DNA from: a virus
Reading direction: 5' to 3' (one strand)
Virus record (IMG/VR): IMGVR_UViG_3300035698_016184
Location: 1 to 63,301 of that record
Length of the DNA stretch: 63,301 nucleotides
Both the position numbers and the translations under genes were made by a program. Each line of letters starts with the position of its first letter. Position 1 is the stretch's first letter. The notes under the pieces were generated by a model. That model was not told where the DNA came from and did not search any database. It was given only the letters and a program-made list of their open reading frames with translations. Shown one piece after another: positions 35,606 to 44,832 of this stretch.

Positions 35606-36079
35606 ATGCCGAAGACCGAACCGTACAAAGATAAAAATTACGAGCAGAAGAAAGAGCTGTTCGACACAGTCGCTCAAGCATTCCAAGACTATAAGGACGG
35701 ACAGGTCTCCGCCCACCACACATGGAATATGCCGTCTGAACAACTCAAGGGTATGACCCTCCGATTTCACGGCGGAGATAAGCTCCAGTTAACGTATCAT
35801 CGATATGAGGTTGGCACCATCGAGAGTATTCGTCGAACTGAAGCTGAAGGTCGAAAGTTCGTAGCTGAGGTCGCCAAAAAGCTCAAGAGTCATTTCAAAG
35901 CACTGACCGGCGAGACGCTGACGCTAACAAAGGTCGGTGAAGAATTGAATAATTTAGAGAAGACTTCGAGACTTAGTGCTGAAACGTCTAGCCAATATGG
36001 CTACGGTTACGGTCCACGACTTGTAGGGAAGTATCTAGCTAGAGATTCTTTTACTTACGAGTTTGATTCTAGTCTTTAA
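35606..36079 (+). CDS. Hypothetical protein upstream of terminase (possible small-terminase position), 157 aa
   Basis: Helical protein with no membrane segment; the C-terminal half is coiled (LTLTKVGEELNNLEKTS) and ends with a Tyr/Gly-rich stretch. It sits directly before the large terminase, where T4 has gp16, but I see no diagnostic motif, so the small-terminase idea is positional only. The 74-base AT-rich gap upstream contains palindromic TATAGCTATA and an AGAGG about 11 bases before the ATG. Confidence 0.6.
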   Translation: MPKTEPYKDKNYEQKKELFDTVAQAFQDYKDGQVSAHHTWNMPSEQLKGMTLRFHGGDKLQLTYHRYEVGTIESIRRTEAEGRKFVAEVAKKLKSHFKALTGETLTLTKVGEELNNLEKTSRLSAETSSQYGYGYGPRLVGKYLARDSFTYEFDSSL

Positions 36080-36087
36080 ATCTCTTT

Positions 36088-39078
36088 ATGACCGCTAAAA
36101 AAAATGGTAAAAAAGCAGTTATTAAGGAACTAATCCGTTGTGGTAAAGATCCGATATACTTTCTCAATAATTATGCTCGCATCCAACACCCCGTTAAAGG
36201 ACTGGTCCCGTTTAAGACGTACCACTATCAGGATGATGTAGTCAGGGGCTACCTGACGAACAGGATGAACATCATCCTTAAAGCTCGTCAGCTAGGGATC
36301 ACGACAATCACCGCCGGCTACATTGCCTGGCTCATTCTTTTTCATAAAGATAAGAATGTCCTTATTGTTGCCACGAAGCAAGAGACTGCGAAAAACATGA
36401 TTCGCATGATCAAAAATATTTTTAAATATATGCCTCCTTGGATGAAGTCCGTCGCAAGCATTACGGTTGACAATCGCCACTCTGTAGAGCTTAAGAACGG
36501 CTCCCGAGTTAAAGCGCAAACAACTTCAACTGATGTCGGTCGTTCCGAAGCAGTTTCTTTCTTGGCTGTTGATGAAGTTGCACATATTAAATCGTTTGAA
36601 GATATTTGGACTGGTCTTGGGCCGACGATTAGTTGTCTAGCTGGTGACACAAAAGTTCTTACTGATAAAGGATTTTTTGATATTGAAGATTTTCATGAAG
36701 GACGTGAGGTCGGCGATTATTTTAAGTTGTCTGGAGTGAAAGTTTGGGGTAAGGACGGCATCGAGAAAGTGTCTCACGGCTACGTATCTCCTGAATCAGA
36801 AACTCTAATCGTAAAGACTAAGTCCGGCCGAAAAGTCGAAGTAACGAAAAAGCACCCCCTGTTTAAACTTTTTCCCGATAGTTGTGGGATGGAAAAAGCA
36901 AAAAATCTAAAAGTCGGTGATCATCTGCGAATTGATTTAGGGATGGATGTGTGGGGTTCTCGAGCTTTACTCAAAAATATAACTTACGAAGAACATAATG
37001 ATTTGGCTTATATGCTTGGAGGTTTCATAGCAGAAGGTTGGATCGAAGACCCTTACAGGGTTACTGTTTCCAATACAGACGAAGAATTCAGAAAGGTATA
37101 TCTTCAAAATACCGTTGTAAAGAAGTTTAAGCCTTTGAAGAACAGCAATCACAAACTAACATGCAATTCAGCTGAATTGGTTCGTGTGTTTAAATCTCTT
37201 GGAGTCGACCCTAAATGGAAGTGCGATACTAAGCGAGTGCCGAAGAGTATTTGGCAAGCTGACAAGAATACTGTAGCGGCATATTTGCGTGGGTATTTTG
37301 ATGGCGACGGTTGCATAACTTCGGAGAATGTCTGTGCTGTGTCGACGAGTATTGAATTGCTGAGAGATACGCAACTTTTGCTGGCTAACTTTGGTATCGA
37401 TTCAAGAATTCTTAAAACGCACAAACCTGAGAAAGGTATAGGCGTTAGAGTTATGCCATCCGGACAGGTCCTTTCTTCGCTTAAAGATTGTTACCGAATT
37501 GACGTTCCTCGCTCACAGAGTAAGAAGTTTTTGGATTTGATAAATTTCAGGATTAAACGAAAGTCTGCGAGATTGAGTGAAAACGTAGCGTCGTACAGTT
37601 CTGACGACAGAAAAGTATTTTCGATTCCTTTGGTTATGAGGGACTATATTCTAAAGAAAATTGGTGAGTCTGGTCGTTCTCATGCTTGGTTCCGAAAAAA
37701 CGGGCTAAGGATCGATAGAGTTAAGGGAGGAAAAAAAATAAACGTTGAGTGGATTAAGAAGTTCGCAAAACTTACTGGCGACGACGATGATGAGTTTTTT
37801 CAAAATTTATCTCAAAATTGCTTCTGGGATGAGATTACGTCGATCACGCCTTCGACTAATAGGACTTATGATTTTACAGTTCCGAAGACGCACACTTTTT
37901 TACAGAACGGGATTTTAGGAAGTAATACCGGCGGCCAAGTCGCTTTGTTTAGTACCCCAAACGGCACTTCAAATTTCTTTCATGATTGCTGGCAAAAGGC
38001 GAAGAACAATGAGAATAACTTTAATTGTAACTTCGGCAATTATGTAAATCCGGAAAATCCCAACGAGGCTTACAGCGACCGACTGATGTGGTGGACGCAT
38101 CCTGATCATGACAAAGCGTGGTTCGATCACGAGACTAGAGGTCGTAGTCCTAGAGATATCGCACAGGAATTTAATTGTAACTTTAACGCTTCGGGCGATA
38201 CGTTTATTTGGCATGAAGATATCGGGAAAGTGGAGAAACGTGTTTCGGAACCGAAGGAGTTGTTGCACTTGAACAGAGATGTTTGGATATGGAAACGTCC
38301 AGACAAAATGGGCCAGTACCTGATGGCCTGTGACGTCTCCAGGGGCGATGCGGCCGATTACTCAGCTTTCCATGTTCTTCGTGTGGATACGTCCCCTGTA
38401 GAGCAGGTGGCTGAGTACAAAGGCAAGATAAGGCCTGACCAACTCGGATTATTACTCATGGCAGTTTCCCAGATCTACAATAACGCAGTAATCGCTCCAG
38501 AAAACAATTCTGGTTGGTCAGGCCAAACGATTCAAAAGATCGAAGAAGCGAAGTACCCTCACCTCTATTATTCTCGAAGAGCAACGCCAAAACTGAAGGG
38601 AGATCAAGCCGTCGATGCTTATTATGCGATGCAACGAAACGACTATCTAGCAGGGTACTCTATAACGTCCGCAAATAGATTGCCGATGCTGGCTAAGGTC
38701 GAGCAATACGTTCGTTCGGGAGATATAGAAATAAATTCTTCTCGCTTGGTAGCTGAGATGAAAACGTTCATAGTAAACCAGAACAATAAGCCGGAGGCTC
38801 AACGTGGGTATCACGATGATTTAATCATGGCCTTAGCTGGGGCGTTGTGGGTACGAGAAGAGAGCTACATGTTTATGTTTCGAAGCGACGATATGGCCCA
38901 GGCAATGCTTGATGGGATGTCGTCATCTAACACTAATACTTCAAACTTTAGGGACATGAACTATAATTCTAGTATTTATGATAGAAGCAAAATCGAACAT
39001 TACGTTCAGAATCAAAATAAAATAGTGATGGCCAATGGCGAAGAAGTCGACCTGAATTGGCTCATTTCAAGCGGTTAA
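36088..39078 (+). CDS. 17: Terminase large subunit (gp17-like) interrupted by an intein
   Basis: DNA-packaging motor: N-terminal ATPase and C-terminal RNase H-like nuclease. The Walker A-like motif is ILKARQLGITT (residues ~63-73; the usual K of GKT is I, with Arg and Lys nearby, as in many T4-type terminases), Walker B is FLAVDE (~158-163). Nuclease motifs are MACDVSRGDAADYSAF (~744) and HDDLIMALAG (~907). The intein (residues 183-613) separates GPTIS from TGGQVALFSTPNG, the conserved coupling/motif III region. Spliced length would be 565 aa, similar to T4 gp17 (610). Confidence 0.9.
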   Translation: MTAKKNGKKAVIKELIRCGKDPIYFLNNYARIQHPVKGLVPFKTYHYQDDVVRGYLTNRMNIILKARQLGITTITAGYIAWLILFHKDKNVLIVATKQETAKNMIRMIKNIFKYMPPWMKSVASITVDNRHSVELKNGSRVKAQTTSTDVGRSEAVSFLAVDEVAHIKSFEDIWTGLGPTISCLAGDTKVLTDKGFFDIEDFHEGREVGDYFKLSGVKVWGKDGIEKVSHGYVSPESETLIVKTKSGRKVEVTKKHPLFKLFPDSCGMEKAKNLKVGDHLRIDLGMDVWGSRALLKNITYEEHNDLAYMLGGFIAEGWIEDPYRVTVSNTDEEFRKVYLQNTVVKKFKPLKNSNHKLTCNSAELVRVFKSLGVDPKWKCDTKRVPKSIWQADKNTVAAYLRGYFDGDGCITSENVCAVSTSIELLRDTQLLLANFGIDSRILKTHKPEKGIGVRVMPSGQVLSSLKDCYRIDVPRSQSKKFLDLINFRIKRKSARLSENVASYSSDDRKVFSIPLVMRDYILKKIGESGRSHAWFRKNGLRIDRVKGGKKINVEWIKKFAKLTGDDDDEFFQNLSQNCFWDEITSITPSTNRTYDFTVPKTHTFLQNGILGSNTGGQVALFSTPNGTSNFFHDCWQKAKNNENNFNCNFGNYVNPENPNEAYSDRLMWWTHPDHDKAWFDHETRGRSPRDIAQEFNCNFNASGDTFIWHEDIGKVEKRVSEPKELLHLNRDVWIWKRPDKMGQYLMACDVSRGDAADYSAFHVLRVDTSPVEQVAEYKGKIRPDQLGLLLMAVSQIYNNAVIAPENNSGWSGQTIQKIEEAKYPHLYYSRRATPKLKGDQAVDAYYAMQRNDYLAGYSITSANRLPMLAKVEQYVRSGDIEINSSRLVAEMKTFIVNQNNKPEAQRGYHDDLIMALAGALWVREESYMFMFRSDDMAQAMLDGMSSSNTNTSNFRDMNYNSSIYDRSKIEHYVQNQNKIVMANGEEVDLNWLISSG
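36634..37926 (+). other. Intein with LAGLIDADG endonuclease in terminase (431 aa)
   Basis: Block A is CLAGDTKVLTDKGFFDIED (Cys1), block B is VTKKHPLFKLF, endonuclease motifs are LGGFIAEGWIED and LRGYFDGDGCI (both keep acidic catalytic residues), and block F is YDFTVPKTHTFLQNG. It ends ILGSN, and the +1 extein residue is Thr (37927). The penultimate residue is Ser rather than His. Likely an active or recently active homing element. Confidence 0.9.
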
Positions 39079-39094
39079 AACAAACGAGGTAAAG

Positions 39095-41905
39095 ATGTCT
39101 GAGAAAGGAATTAAAGCTTATTACAATGACCTGAAGCGGGTTTTTGCTGGCGGCCCTGTGGTTCGTCGTCAAGTTACAAATAAATTTCGAGCACCCGGCC
39201 AGCAGGGCGAACCTGTAGGTACAGCGAAGGCTTTCCTGAAAAACGTAAACGCTTCTTATGCGTCTACTATGGCGTCATATGGGCAATATAATCGCCTAGC
39301 GAGATACAGCGACTTCAACGAGATGGAGTGTTTACACCCGTCAACTTTGGTATGCACTATTGAGCACGGATGGAAGAAAATACAAGAACTCCACGAAATG
39401 TACCCAAGTAAAGATTCAACTTTTCATGTGTATTCTTATGACCACAAAAACAAGAAAATCGTCATTGACGAAGCCTTTCATGTTCGACCGACAAAAAAAG
39501 ACATGACTTACAAAGTAAGCTTTGACGACGGCGGCTTTGTCATTGCGAATTCTACTCACCCTTTCATGCTTAGAGACGGAACATATAGGCAAGTTAAAAA
39601 TTTGGTCGAAGGCGACGCTTTGATGCCTTTGTATAAGGCAAAATTTGGTTCGGAATATGTCCACGTAAATACGCTCAATGGAAAGGGCGAATCTAATCGT
39701 CGTGCATGGCAAAGAGAGCATACTTATATTTCTGAGCATTTTGCGAAAAGAAAACTGGACGGCGGGAAAGAAGTTGTTCACCATAAAAATTTTACTCCGG
39801 GGGACAACCGTCTAGACAATTTGCAGATTATGACAGCTAAAGCGCACAAGTCTTACCATGCAAAATTGAATAACACGCACAAATGGTCAGTTTACGCTAA
39901 ACATGTCCCGCCTAATTGGAAACATGCCGGCACGGATAACGCCGGCATCAAAAATTCACGGTACAGGTCAGACTTAACTTTTCAAAGTATCTGTAATGCA
40001 TTTACCCCCGGAAAAAAACTCAATGAAGTTTGTCGAGAGCTTCAATGTGGAGAAGCGCCCGTAAGAGAAAGAATAAAAAAAGAAGGGTACAAAAGTTGGA
40101 AAGATTTCTCTTCTTCGTACGCTAATCATAAAGTAGCGACAATCACGGAGTATGAAGAAACCTGGGTTTACGACTTGTCGACCAAAATTCACCATAATTT
40201 TGCGGTTACAGGCGAAGAGTCGTGGAATGAAAAAGACAACGGAGTCAAGATGCTTTCCGGCGCTGTTTTTGTTCATAATAGCATGGCGGAACTCGGCAGT
40301 GCCTTAGATATTTATGCAGACGAAGTGACATCTCAAGGCGAAGACGGCAAAGTTGTCAAAATAGAATCTGGGAACAGATACATCCGAAAAGGCCTAGAAG
40401 AACTTTTCTACGATACGCTGAATATAGAATTCGAAGCATGGAACTGGGTTCGAAACATGCTCAAATACGGAGACCAGTTTCTTTTAGTTGATCACCACAG
40501 AGACTATGGCGTCCTGAACCTATTATCATTACCGGTGAACGAAATCGAAAGAGAGGAAGGTTACGACCCTGACAACCCATTGGATTATCGTTATCGTTGG
40601 ATCACACAAGGAAACAAAATCCTAGAAAAATGGCAAGTTATCCACTTTAGAAATACAGGTAATGACAATTTCCTTCCGTACGGAGCTTCAATACTTGAAG
40701 TAGCACGCCGTGTGTGGCGCCAGCTCGTCCTCATGGAAGATGCTGTTATGGTTTATCGAATTGTCCGTTCGCCAGAACGACGAGTGTTCAAGATAGATGT
40801 AGGAAACATCGCCCCAAACGACGTCCCAGCCTTTATGGAAAAAGCTCGAACGCAACTCAAGCGTAATCAAATAGTTGATTCAAACTCAGGCCGGGTTGAT
40901 TTACGATACAACCCTCTCAGCACGGATGAAGACTACTTCATTCCAACAAGAGGAGAACACTCGTCGACAATTGAATCTTTACCAGGCGGCCAGTACACCG
41001 GCGATATTGAAGACCTGAAATATATTCAGAATAAACTATTTGCAGCACTAAAGATCCCAAAATCTTACCTCGGCTACGAAGAAGACGTTGGTGCAAAAGC
41101 GACCCTGTCACAACAAGACGTTCGATTTTCCCGTACGATTCAAAGAATCCAACGAGTATTTATCACAGAACTAAATAAGATCGCAGTTATCCATCTTTGG
41201 TCCATGGGCTATCGAGCTGATGACTTGGTTAATTTTGAAATTACCATGGCAAATCCGTCTTCGATAGCTGAACTTCAGCGTTTGGAATTAGTCCGTACAA
41301 AACTTGAGGTCGCCTCCGTAGTCCCTCAGAACGGCATCGTCGACAAACAGTGGGTTTACGAGTCTATCCTCAAAATACCAGTTGAAGATATTGAATCAAT
41401 TGAAGAAGGCCGCCGAAAAGATAGATTGCTAGATATGGAAATTGAAACAATGCAAGCACCAGTACAAATGCAGGCCGCCGCCGCTGGGGCAGGCACCGGT
41501 GTGGCTCCCGGAGTGGGAGCACCAACTGGAGCCGGCACAGGATTGCCACCGCCACCACAGCCTCTTGCTGCTGGCAGAGACCCCAACAAACAGGTTGCAG
41601 CGCCCAATGAGCTTATAAAGGTCAAGAAAGCCAAGAAAGATCCAATGCAACCTGACTTAAAAAACTACGCATTCAATACGAAAAAAACCGGCATGGATAT
41701 GAAACGTAATAGAAGCGAGTTGAGCAGAACGGTTACAGCTCCCTTCGGCGAATCTAAGCTTACCGAAACGGTTGTTGAGTCAAAAGAAGAGGAAATTTTT
41801 CAAAGACGTCGATCTTCTGTATATAAAATAGCCGAAGAACTAAGCCGTATGAGCGAGCGTCAAGAAGAAGAAGAAGCGGAAAGCAAAAAAATCGAAAATG
41901 ATTAA
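39095..41905 (+). CDS. 20: Portal vertex protein (gp20-like) interrupted by an intein
   Basis: Dodecameric connector through which DNA enters the head. After removal of residues 79-395 the protein is 619 aa (T4 gp20 is 524). Typical portal segments include MAELGSALDIYADEV, DPDNPLDYRYRWI, IPKSYLGYEEDVGAKATLS and DVRFSRTIQRIQRVF. The C-terminus carries an Ala/Gly/Pro-rich linker (about residues 790-835) and a charged tail beyond the usual length. AGGTAAAG precedes the ATG. It follows terminase by 16 bases. Confidence 0.9.
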   Translation: MSEKGIKAYYNDLKRVFAGGPVVRRQVTNKFRAPGQQGEPVGTAKAFLKNVNASYASTMASYGQYNRLARYSDFNEMECLHPSTLVCTIEHGWKKIQELHEMYPSKDSTFHVYSYDHKNKKIVIDEAFHVRPTKKDMTYKVSFDDGGFVIANSTHPFMLRDGTYRQVKNLVEGDALMPLYKAKFGSEYVHVNTLNGKGESNRRAWQREHTYISEHFAKRKLDGGKEVVHHKNFTPGDNRLDNLQIMTAKAHKSYHAKLNNTHKWSVYAKHVPPNWKHAGTDNAGIKNSRYRSDLTFQSICNAFTPGKKLNEVCRELQCGEAPVRERIKKEGYKSWKDFSSSYANHKVATITEYEETWVYDLSTKIHHNFAVTGEESWNEKDNGVKMLSGAVFVHNSMAELGSALDIYADEVTSQGEDGKVVKIESGNRYIRKGLEELFYDTLNIEFEAWNWVRNMLKYGDQFLLVDHHRDYGVLNLLSLPVNEIEREEGYDPDNPLDYRYRWITQGNKILEKWQVIHFRNTGNDNFLPYGASILEVARRVWRQLVLMEDAVMVYRIVRSPERRVFKIDVGNIAPNDVPAFMEKARTQLKRNQIVDSNSGRVDLRYNPLSTDEDYFIPTRGEHSSTIESLPGGQYTGDIEDLKYIQNKLFAALKIPKSYLGYEEDVGAKATLSQQDVRFSRTIQRIQRVFITELNKIAVIHLWSMGYRADDLVNFEITMANPSSIAELQRLELVRTKLEVASVVPQNGIVDKQWVYESILKIPVEDIESIEEGRRKDRLLDMEIETMQAPVQMQAAAAGAGTGVAPGVGAPTGAGTGLPPPPQPLAAGRDPNKQVAAPNELIKVKKAKKDPMQPDLKNYAFNTKKTGMDMKRNRSELSRTVTAPFGESKLTETVVESKEEEIFQRRRSSVYKIAEELSRMSERQEEEEAESKKIEND
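39329..40279 (+). other. Intein with HNH endonuclease in portal protein (317 aa)
   Basis: Block A begins CLHPSTLVCTIEHGWKKIQE, block B is NSTHPFMLRDGTY, and the HNH motif is EVVHHKNFTPGDNRLDNLQ, followed by HKSYH. Block F is WVYDLSTKIHHNFAV, ending VFVHN with Ser as +1 residue. It has the canonical His-Asn end. The extein junction is DFNEME|SMAELG. Its HNH nuclease differs from the two LAGLIDADG inteins nearby, so it was probably acquired independently. Confidence 0.9.
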
Positions 41906-41945
41906 GTAAAAAAATGCTAAAATCAAGAAAGAGGCTATAATTTTA

Positions 41946-41953
41946 CCTATTTA
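41946..41953 (+). promoter_or_regulatory. Candidate late-promoter octamer CCTATTTA
   Basis: Lies in the 100-base AT-rich gap after the portal gene, ~50 bases before the ATG at 42006, with a GGGAG ribosome binding site in between. It matches the octamer found in other gaps. It would give the prohead genes their own promoter. Confidence 0.4.
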
Positions 41954-42005
41954 CTTTAAGTAGAAAGGTTTTTGTTTTTAAATATTGGGAGTTTAATTTT
42001 TTATA

Positions 42006-42860
42006 ATGGCGATTTCGCATAACAAGAAAAGAAACGTTGCGCTTTTGTATGAGTTTTTAGTTCGGTACATCTCAAAAGCATTAATCAACGAAGATAAATC
42101 TTCAGCCGACAAAGCGATACAAATTACGAAAAAGTACTTCTCAAAAAGTTCGATCCTGCACGGCGAACTTAATTTGTTCAAAGGCATTCTCGACAACCAG
42201 GTAAAAAATTCAGGCACCGCTTTGCGAATCGTCACTGCAACGTGCCACGAATCAAAGAAAGTAAACTCTAGAAATCTTGATGCGGAAAAAAGTAGGCTGA
42301 TCAAAGAGATCAATTATACACTAAATGATCCTAAGTTCTATAGCTATAAGATCCCTAATTATACGGTATATGCGTCTATCCAGACATTATTGAACGAGTC
42401 GAGAGCGAAGAGAAAGAGCGTCTCAAGTGTCGAGCGAATCAAGATGGAAGAGACCATCAGCGAGTACTTGGTAGGCGAAAATAGGTCAGCTCCCAAAGAG
42501 ATGCTGAAGGTTTCTCCTAACTACAATGCCGCCGTCTGTAAGTTCGTGACGAACCGATTTCATAAAAAGTACGAAGGAAAGCTCAATGAATCTCAAAAGA
42601 AGGTTCTGATTAAGTATGCAGCATACCTAATTTCTGAGAACTCTGCAGCACTTAACGAAGAAGTAGACCGCCAGTCAAAAGGCATCAAAGAGTCTTTGCG
42701 TTCGACCCGAGCTTTAGGTTTGGATTCTGACGAGTCGTTGAGCGAAAAACTCAAAGAATGCTACAAACGATTTTCCGCTATTGATTTCAGCCACCCGAGC
42801 GACTCCGGTATGTTGGAGCTGCTACGATATATGCAACTCAAAGAGGAGCTTGCTAGTTAA
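42006..42860 (+). CDS. Conserved head-region hypothetical protein, 284 aa
   Basis: Helical, basic protein located between portal and prohead protease, where T4 has the small core proteins gp67/gp68; at 284 aa it is much larger than those. N-terminus MAISHNKKRNVALLYEFLVR; no membrane segment. GGGAG lies ~14 bases upstream of ATG. I recognise no domain. Four bases separate it from the next gene. Confidence 0.65.
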   Translation: MAISHNKKRNVALLYEFLVRYISKALINEDKSSADKAIQITKKYFSKSSILHGELNLFKGILDNQVKNSGTALRIVTATCHESKKVNSRNLDAEKSRLIKEINYTLNDPKFYSYKIPNYTVYASIQTLLNESRAKRKSVSSVERIKMEETISEYLVGENRSAPKEMLKVSPNYNAAVCKFVTNRFHKKYEGKLNESQKKVLIKYAAYLISENSAALNEEVDRQSKGIKESLRSTRALGLDSDESLSEKLKECYKRFSAIDFSHPSDSGMLELLRYMQLKEELAS

Positions 42861-42863
42861 GTT

Positions 42864-43892
42864 ATGAAAAAAAATAAAGAAGATATTGAAGAGAACGGCT
42901 CTGTAGTCGGAGGCATTAAAGGGTTTCAAGCACCGCTCGCACAGTCAGATCCAGGCAAGAACACCAAGGGGAAGAAAGGTAAAAGCGTTTACTCAGAATC
43001 GGAAAAGTTTACAAATATGGTAGCTAAAAAAGAATTACTCGAAACAATAAGAAAACAAGGCTCACGGTGGGTCATTATCGACCCTAAGACCGGAGCTGAG
43101 GTCGCAACGGCGACTTCCCGAGATCACGCACGAGAAGTGCAACGACAACTTGGCATCGGTACGCAGAGAAAAGAGAAGCAGAAGTCACCTGAGGAGCCGG
43201 AGAGTGTTCGTCAAAAAAGAGGTTTGACGCCACAGCTCGCCCACGAAAGTTTAAAGACGTACATGAAAAAGATTCTTGAACATTCAGGGATGAAGCTTGT
43301 CCCTATCAACGAGAGTGTGTTCTCGTACGCTTTTGAGCATAGTCCTATCGATGAAAATGAGATGGTCTGGGAAAACTTCCTCGGAAAACTTTCGGATGAA
43401 ACAAAATGGTCGGACGAGAACCTCAAAACACTGGTCACGAAAATAAAACAAGTAGAGTCGAGAGTACTTGAACGAGCAGCCCACTCAGTTAGAGGCGTAC
43501 TAGAGTCAACAGGCCAATTCAAAGTAGTTCCAGGTAAAACGAGAAAAAACTCAGAAGGGTTTTTAGTTAAGGACTTCGAAGTGTTCATGAAAGAGAATGA
43601 TTCGAAGTTGGCCTTTGGATTAAAACTGGACAACAAACGTCCCTTGCTTATCTTTCCCGAAAGTTCACGTCATGCAATTAATAACATGGCAAATGATGAA
43701 TCGAAGCTTCTTCGTGCTGAATTGATGCACATACAGGAAACTGTACTAGACTTGATGGATGACGTCCTTCGAGTGGGAAAGAAGCGTGACACGTACCTTG
43801 AGTCAGTTCAGAAGAAGTTGATGAAGGTCGTGGACAGCTGCAGCTTACTTGAGTTGGCGCTGTTAAAGAATTTAATGAGGCGTAAGTCTTAA
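42864..43892 (+). CDS. Head-region hypothetical protein, 342 aa
   Basis: Low-complexity basic N-terminus (residues 1-110, including GKNTKGKKGKS and a WVIIDPKTGAEVATA hairpin), followed by a long helical part with KTYMKKILEHSG. Position suggests an internal head or prohead-core protein. No named family is recognised. Shares the operon with 42006 and is followed by a hairpin-containing gap. Confidence 0.6.
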   Translation: MKKNKEDIEENGSVVGGIKGFQAPLAQSDPGKNTKGKKGKSVYSESEKFTNMVAKKELLETIRKQGSRWVIIDPKTGAEVATATSRDHAREVQRQLGIGTQRKEKQKSPEEPESVRQKRGLTPQLAHESLKTYMKKILEHSGMKLVPINESVFSYAFEHSPIDENEMVWENFLGKLSDETKWSDENLKTLVTKIKQVESRVLERAAHSVRGVLESTGQFKVVPGKTRKNSEGFLVKDFEVFMKENDSKLAFGLKLDNKRPLLIFPESSRHAINNMANDESKLLRAELMHIQETVLDLMDDVLRVGKKRDTYLESVQKKLMKVVDSCSLLELALLKNLMRRKS

Positions 43893-43898
43893 GTATTT

Positions 43899-43915
43899 TA
43901 TAGCTAATAGCTATA
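43899..43915. promoter_or_regulatory. Perfect inverted repeat in intergenic gap
   Basis: TATAGCT-AAT-AGCTATA (7-bp arms, 3-base loop) lies 14 bases before the ATG at 43929, next to the AGGGAA ribosome binding site. A related TATAGCTATA occurs in the gap before 35606. It could be an operator or a translational hairpin; it has no T-run and so is not a classical terminator. Confidence 0.4.
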
Positions 43916-43928
43916 GGGAATTTTTATT

Positions 43929-44213
43929 ATGAAAACTAAAAAGAAATCTAACTTTCGAACTATTGCCGAAAGCCTAGCGTTTGACGGACTCAAAGAGTTC
44001 AATGTCGCTACCCCCAACCTTGATCATCGTAAGCTTAGCGTTGACGAAATCAAGACTATGATTCGAGAAGAGTTTGAGAAAGCTAAGAAGTCATCAGATA
44101 CGAAAAGTAAAGAGATCGAGCATGGCTGGGGCGCCGCCGATGTCGAAAATCAAGTTAAGTGGTCGAAGGTGCTTAAATTAAAAGAGTTTTTCAAAAAAGG
44201 TGGTGATGAATAA
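43929..44213 (+). CDS. Small head protein with capsid-targeting-like N-terminus, 94 aa
   Basis: N-terminus MKTKKKSNFRTIAESLAFDG contains T-I-A-E, the same I-A-E cleavage motif as T4 internal proteins (FIAE). The rest is helical and charged (EIKTMIREEFEKAKKSS). It lies immediately before the gp21-like protease, a prohead-core position. Probably packaged in or part of the prohead core and cleaved by the protease; inferred. Confidence 0.62.
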   Translation: MKTKKKSNFRTIAESLAFDGLKEFNVATPNLDHRKLSVDEIKTMIREEFEKAKKSSDTKSKEIEHGWGAADVENQVKWSKVLKLKEFFKKGGDE

Positions 44214-44215
44214 AG

Positions 44216-44812
44216 ATGGCTACGCTGTTAAGAGAGTTCGTTGCCTTAGAATACGATAAAAAGTTAATTAAGGAAGCGATAGGAAAAAAAGCACCGATCG
44301 TGGTTCCTGCTCTCTTGCAGCGTGCCAACGCTGCTAATCAAAATAAAAGAATTTACCCTCGACATATTTTAGAGAGGGAGATGGGAAACTACCAAAAAGC
44401 GGTCGACGAAAGTCGAGCCACGGGTGAGCTTGATCATCCGGACTCTTCTGTAGTTTCACTTGAAAACGTTTCGCACATCATCCGCACGTTAAGGTGGGAA
44501 GGCGACGAAGTCTGGGGTGATGTTGAAATCCTCAATACGCCAAAAGGAAAGATAGCTCAAAGCCTGCTAGAGTCAGGTGTCAAATTAGGCATATCTTCAA
44601 GAGGCGTAGGTGAGACCATGCAAGATGAAAATGGTCACGACGTTGTTGATGAGTCCTTCATGTTGATCGCCTTTGACCTGGTTAGCGAACCTTCAACTCA
44701 CGAAGCTTGGTTGATGAGCGAAGGTAAAGAAATTGATTTGGCGACTATAAAGAAGATGGTTCCAAAGGTTGATCGTATTAATAGAATTGCGAATGAAATT
44801 TTGAAAAGCTAA
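44216..44812 (+). CDS. 21: Prohead core protease (gp21-like)
   Basis: Serine protease of the U9/S77 herpes-protease-fold family. GELDHPD (about residues 74-80) carries the catalytic His, and KLGISSRGVG (about 123-132) the catalytic Ser with its conserved SxRG. Length 198 aa matches T4 gp21 (212 aa). It matures the prohead by cutting after L/I-x-E motifs and then itself; its own N-terminus contains VALE. Two bases separate it from the upstream gene. Confidence 0.88.
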   Translation: MATLLREFVALEYDKKLIKEAIGKKAPIVVPALLQRANAANQNKRIYPRHILEREMGNYQKAVDESRATGELDHPDSSVVSLENVSHIIRTLRWEGDEVWGDVEILNTPKGKIAQSLLESGVKLGISSRGVGETMQDENGHDVVDESFMLIAFDLVSEPSTHEAWLMSEGKEIDLATIKKMVPKVDRINRIANEILKS

Positions 44813-44832
44813 TTTAAGGAGGTTTGTTTCTA

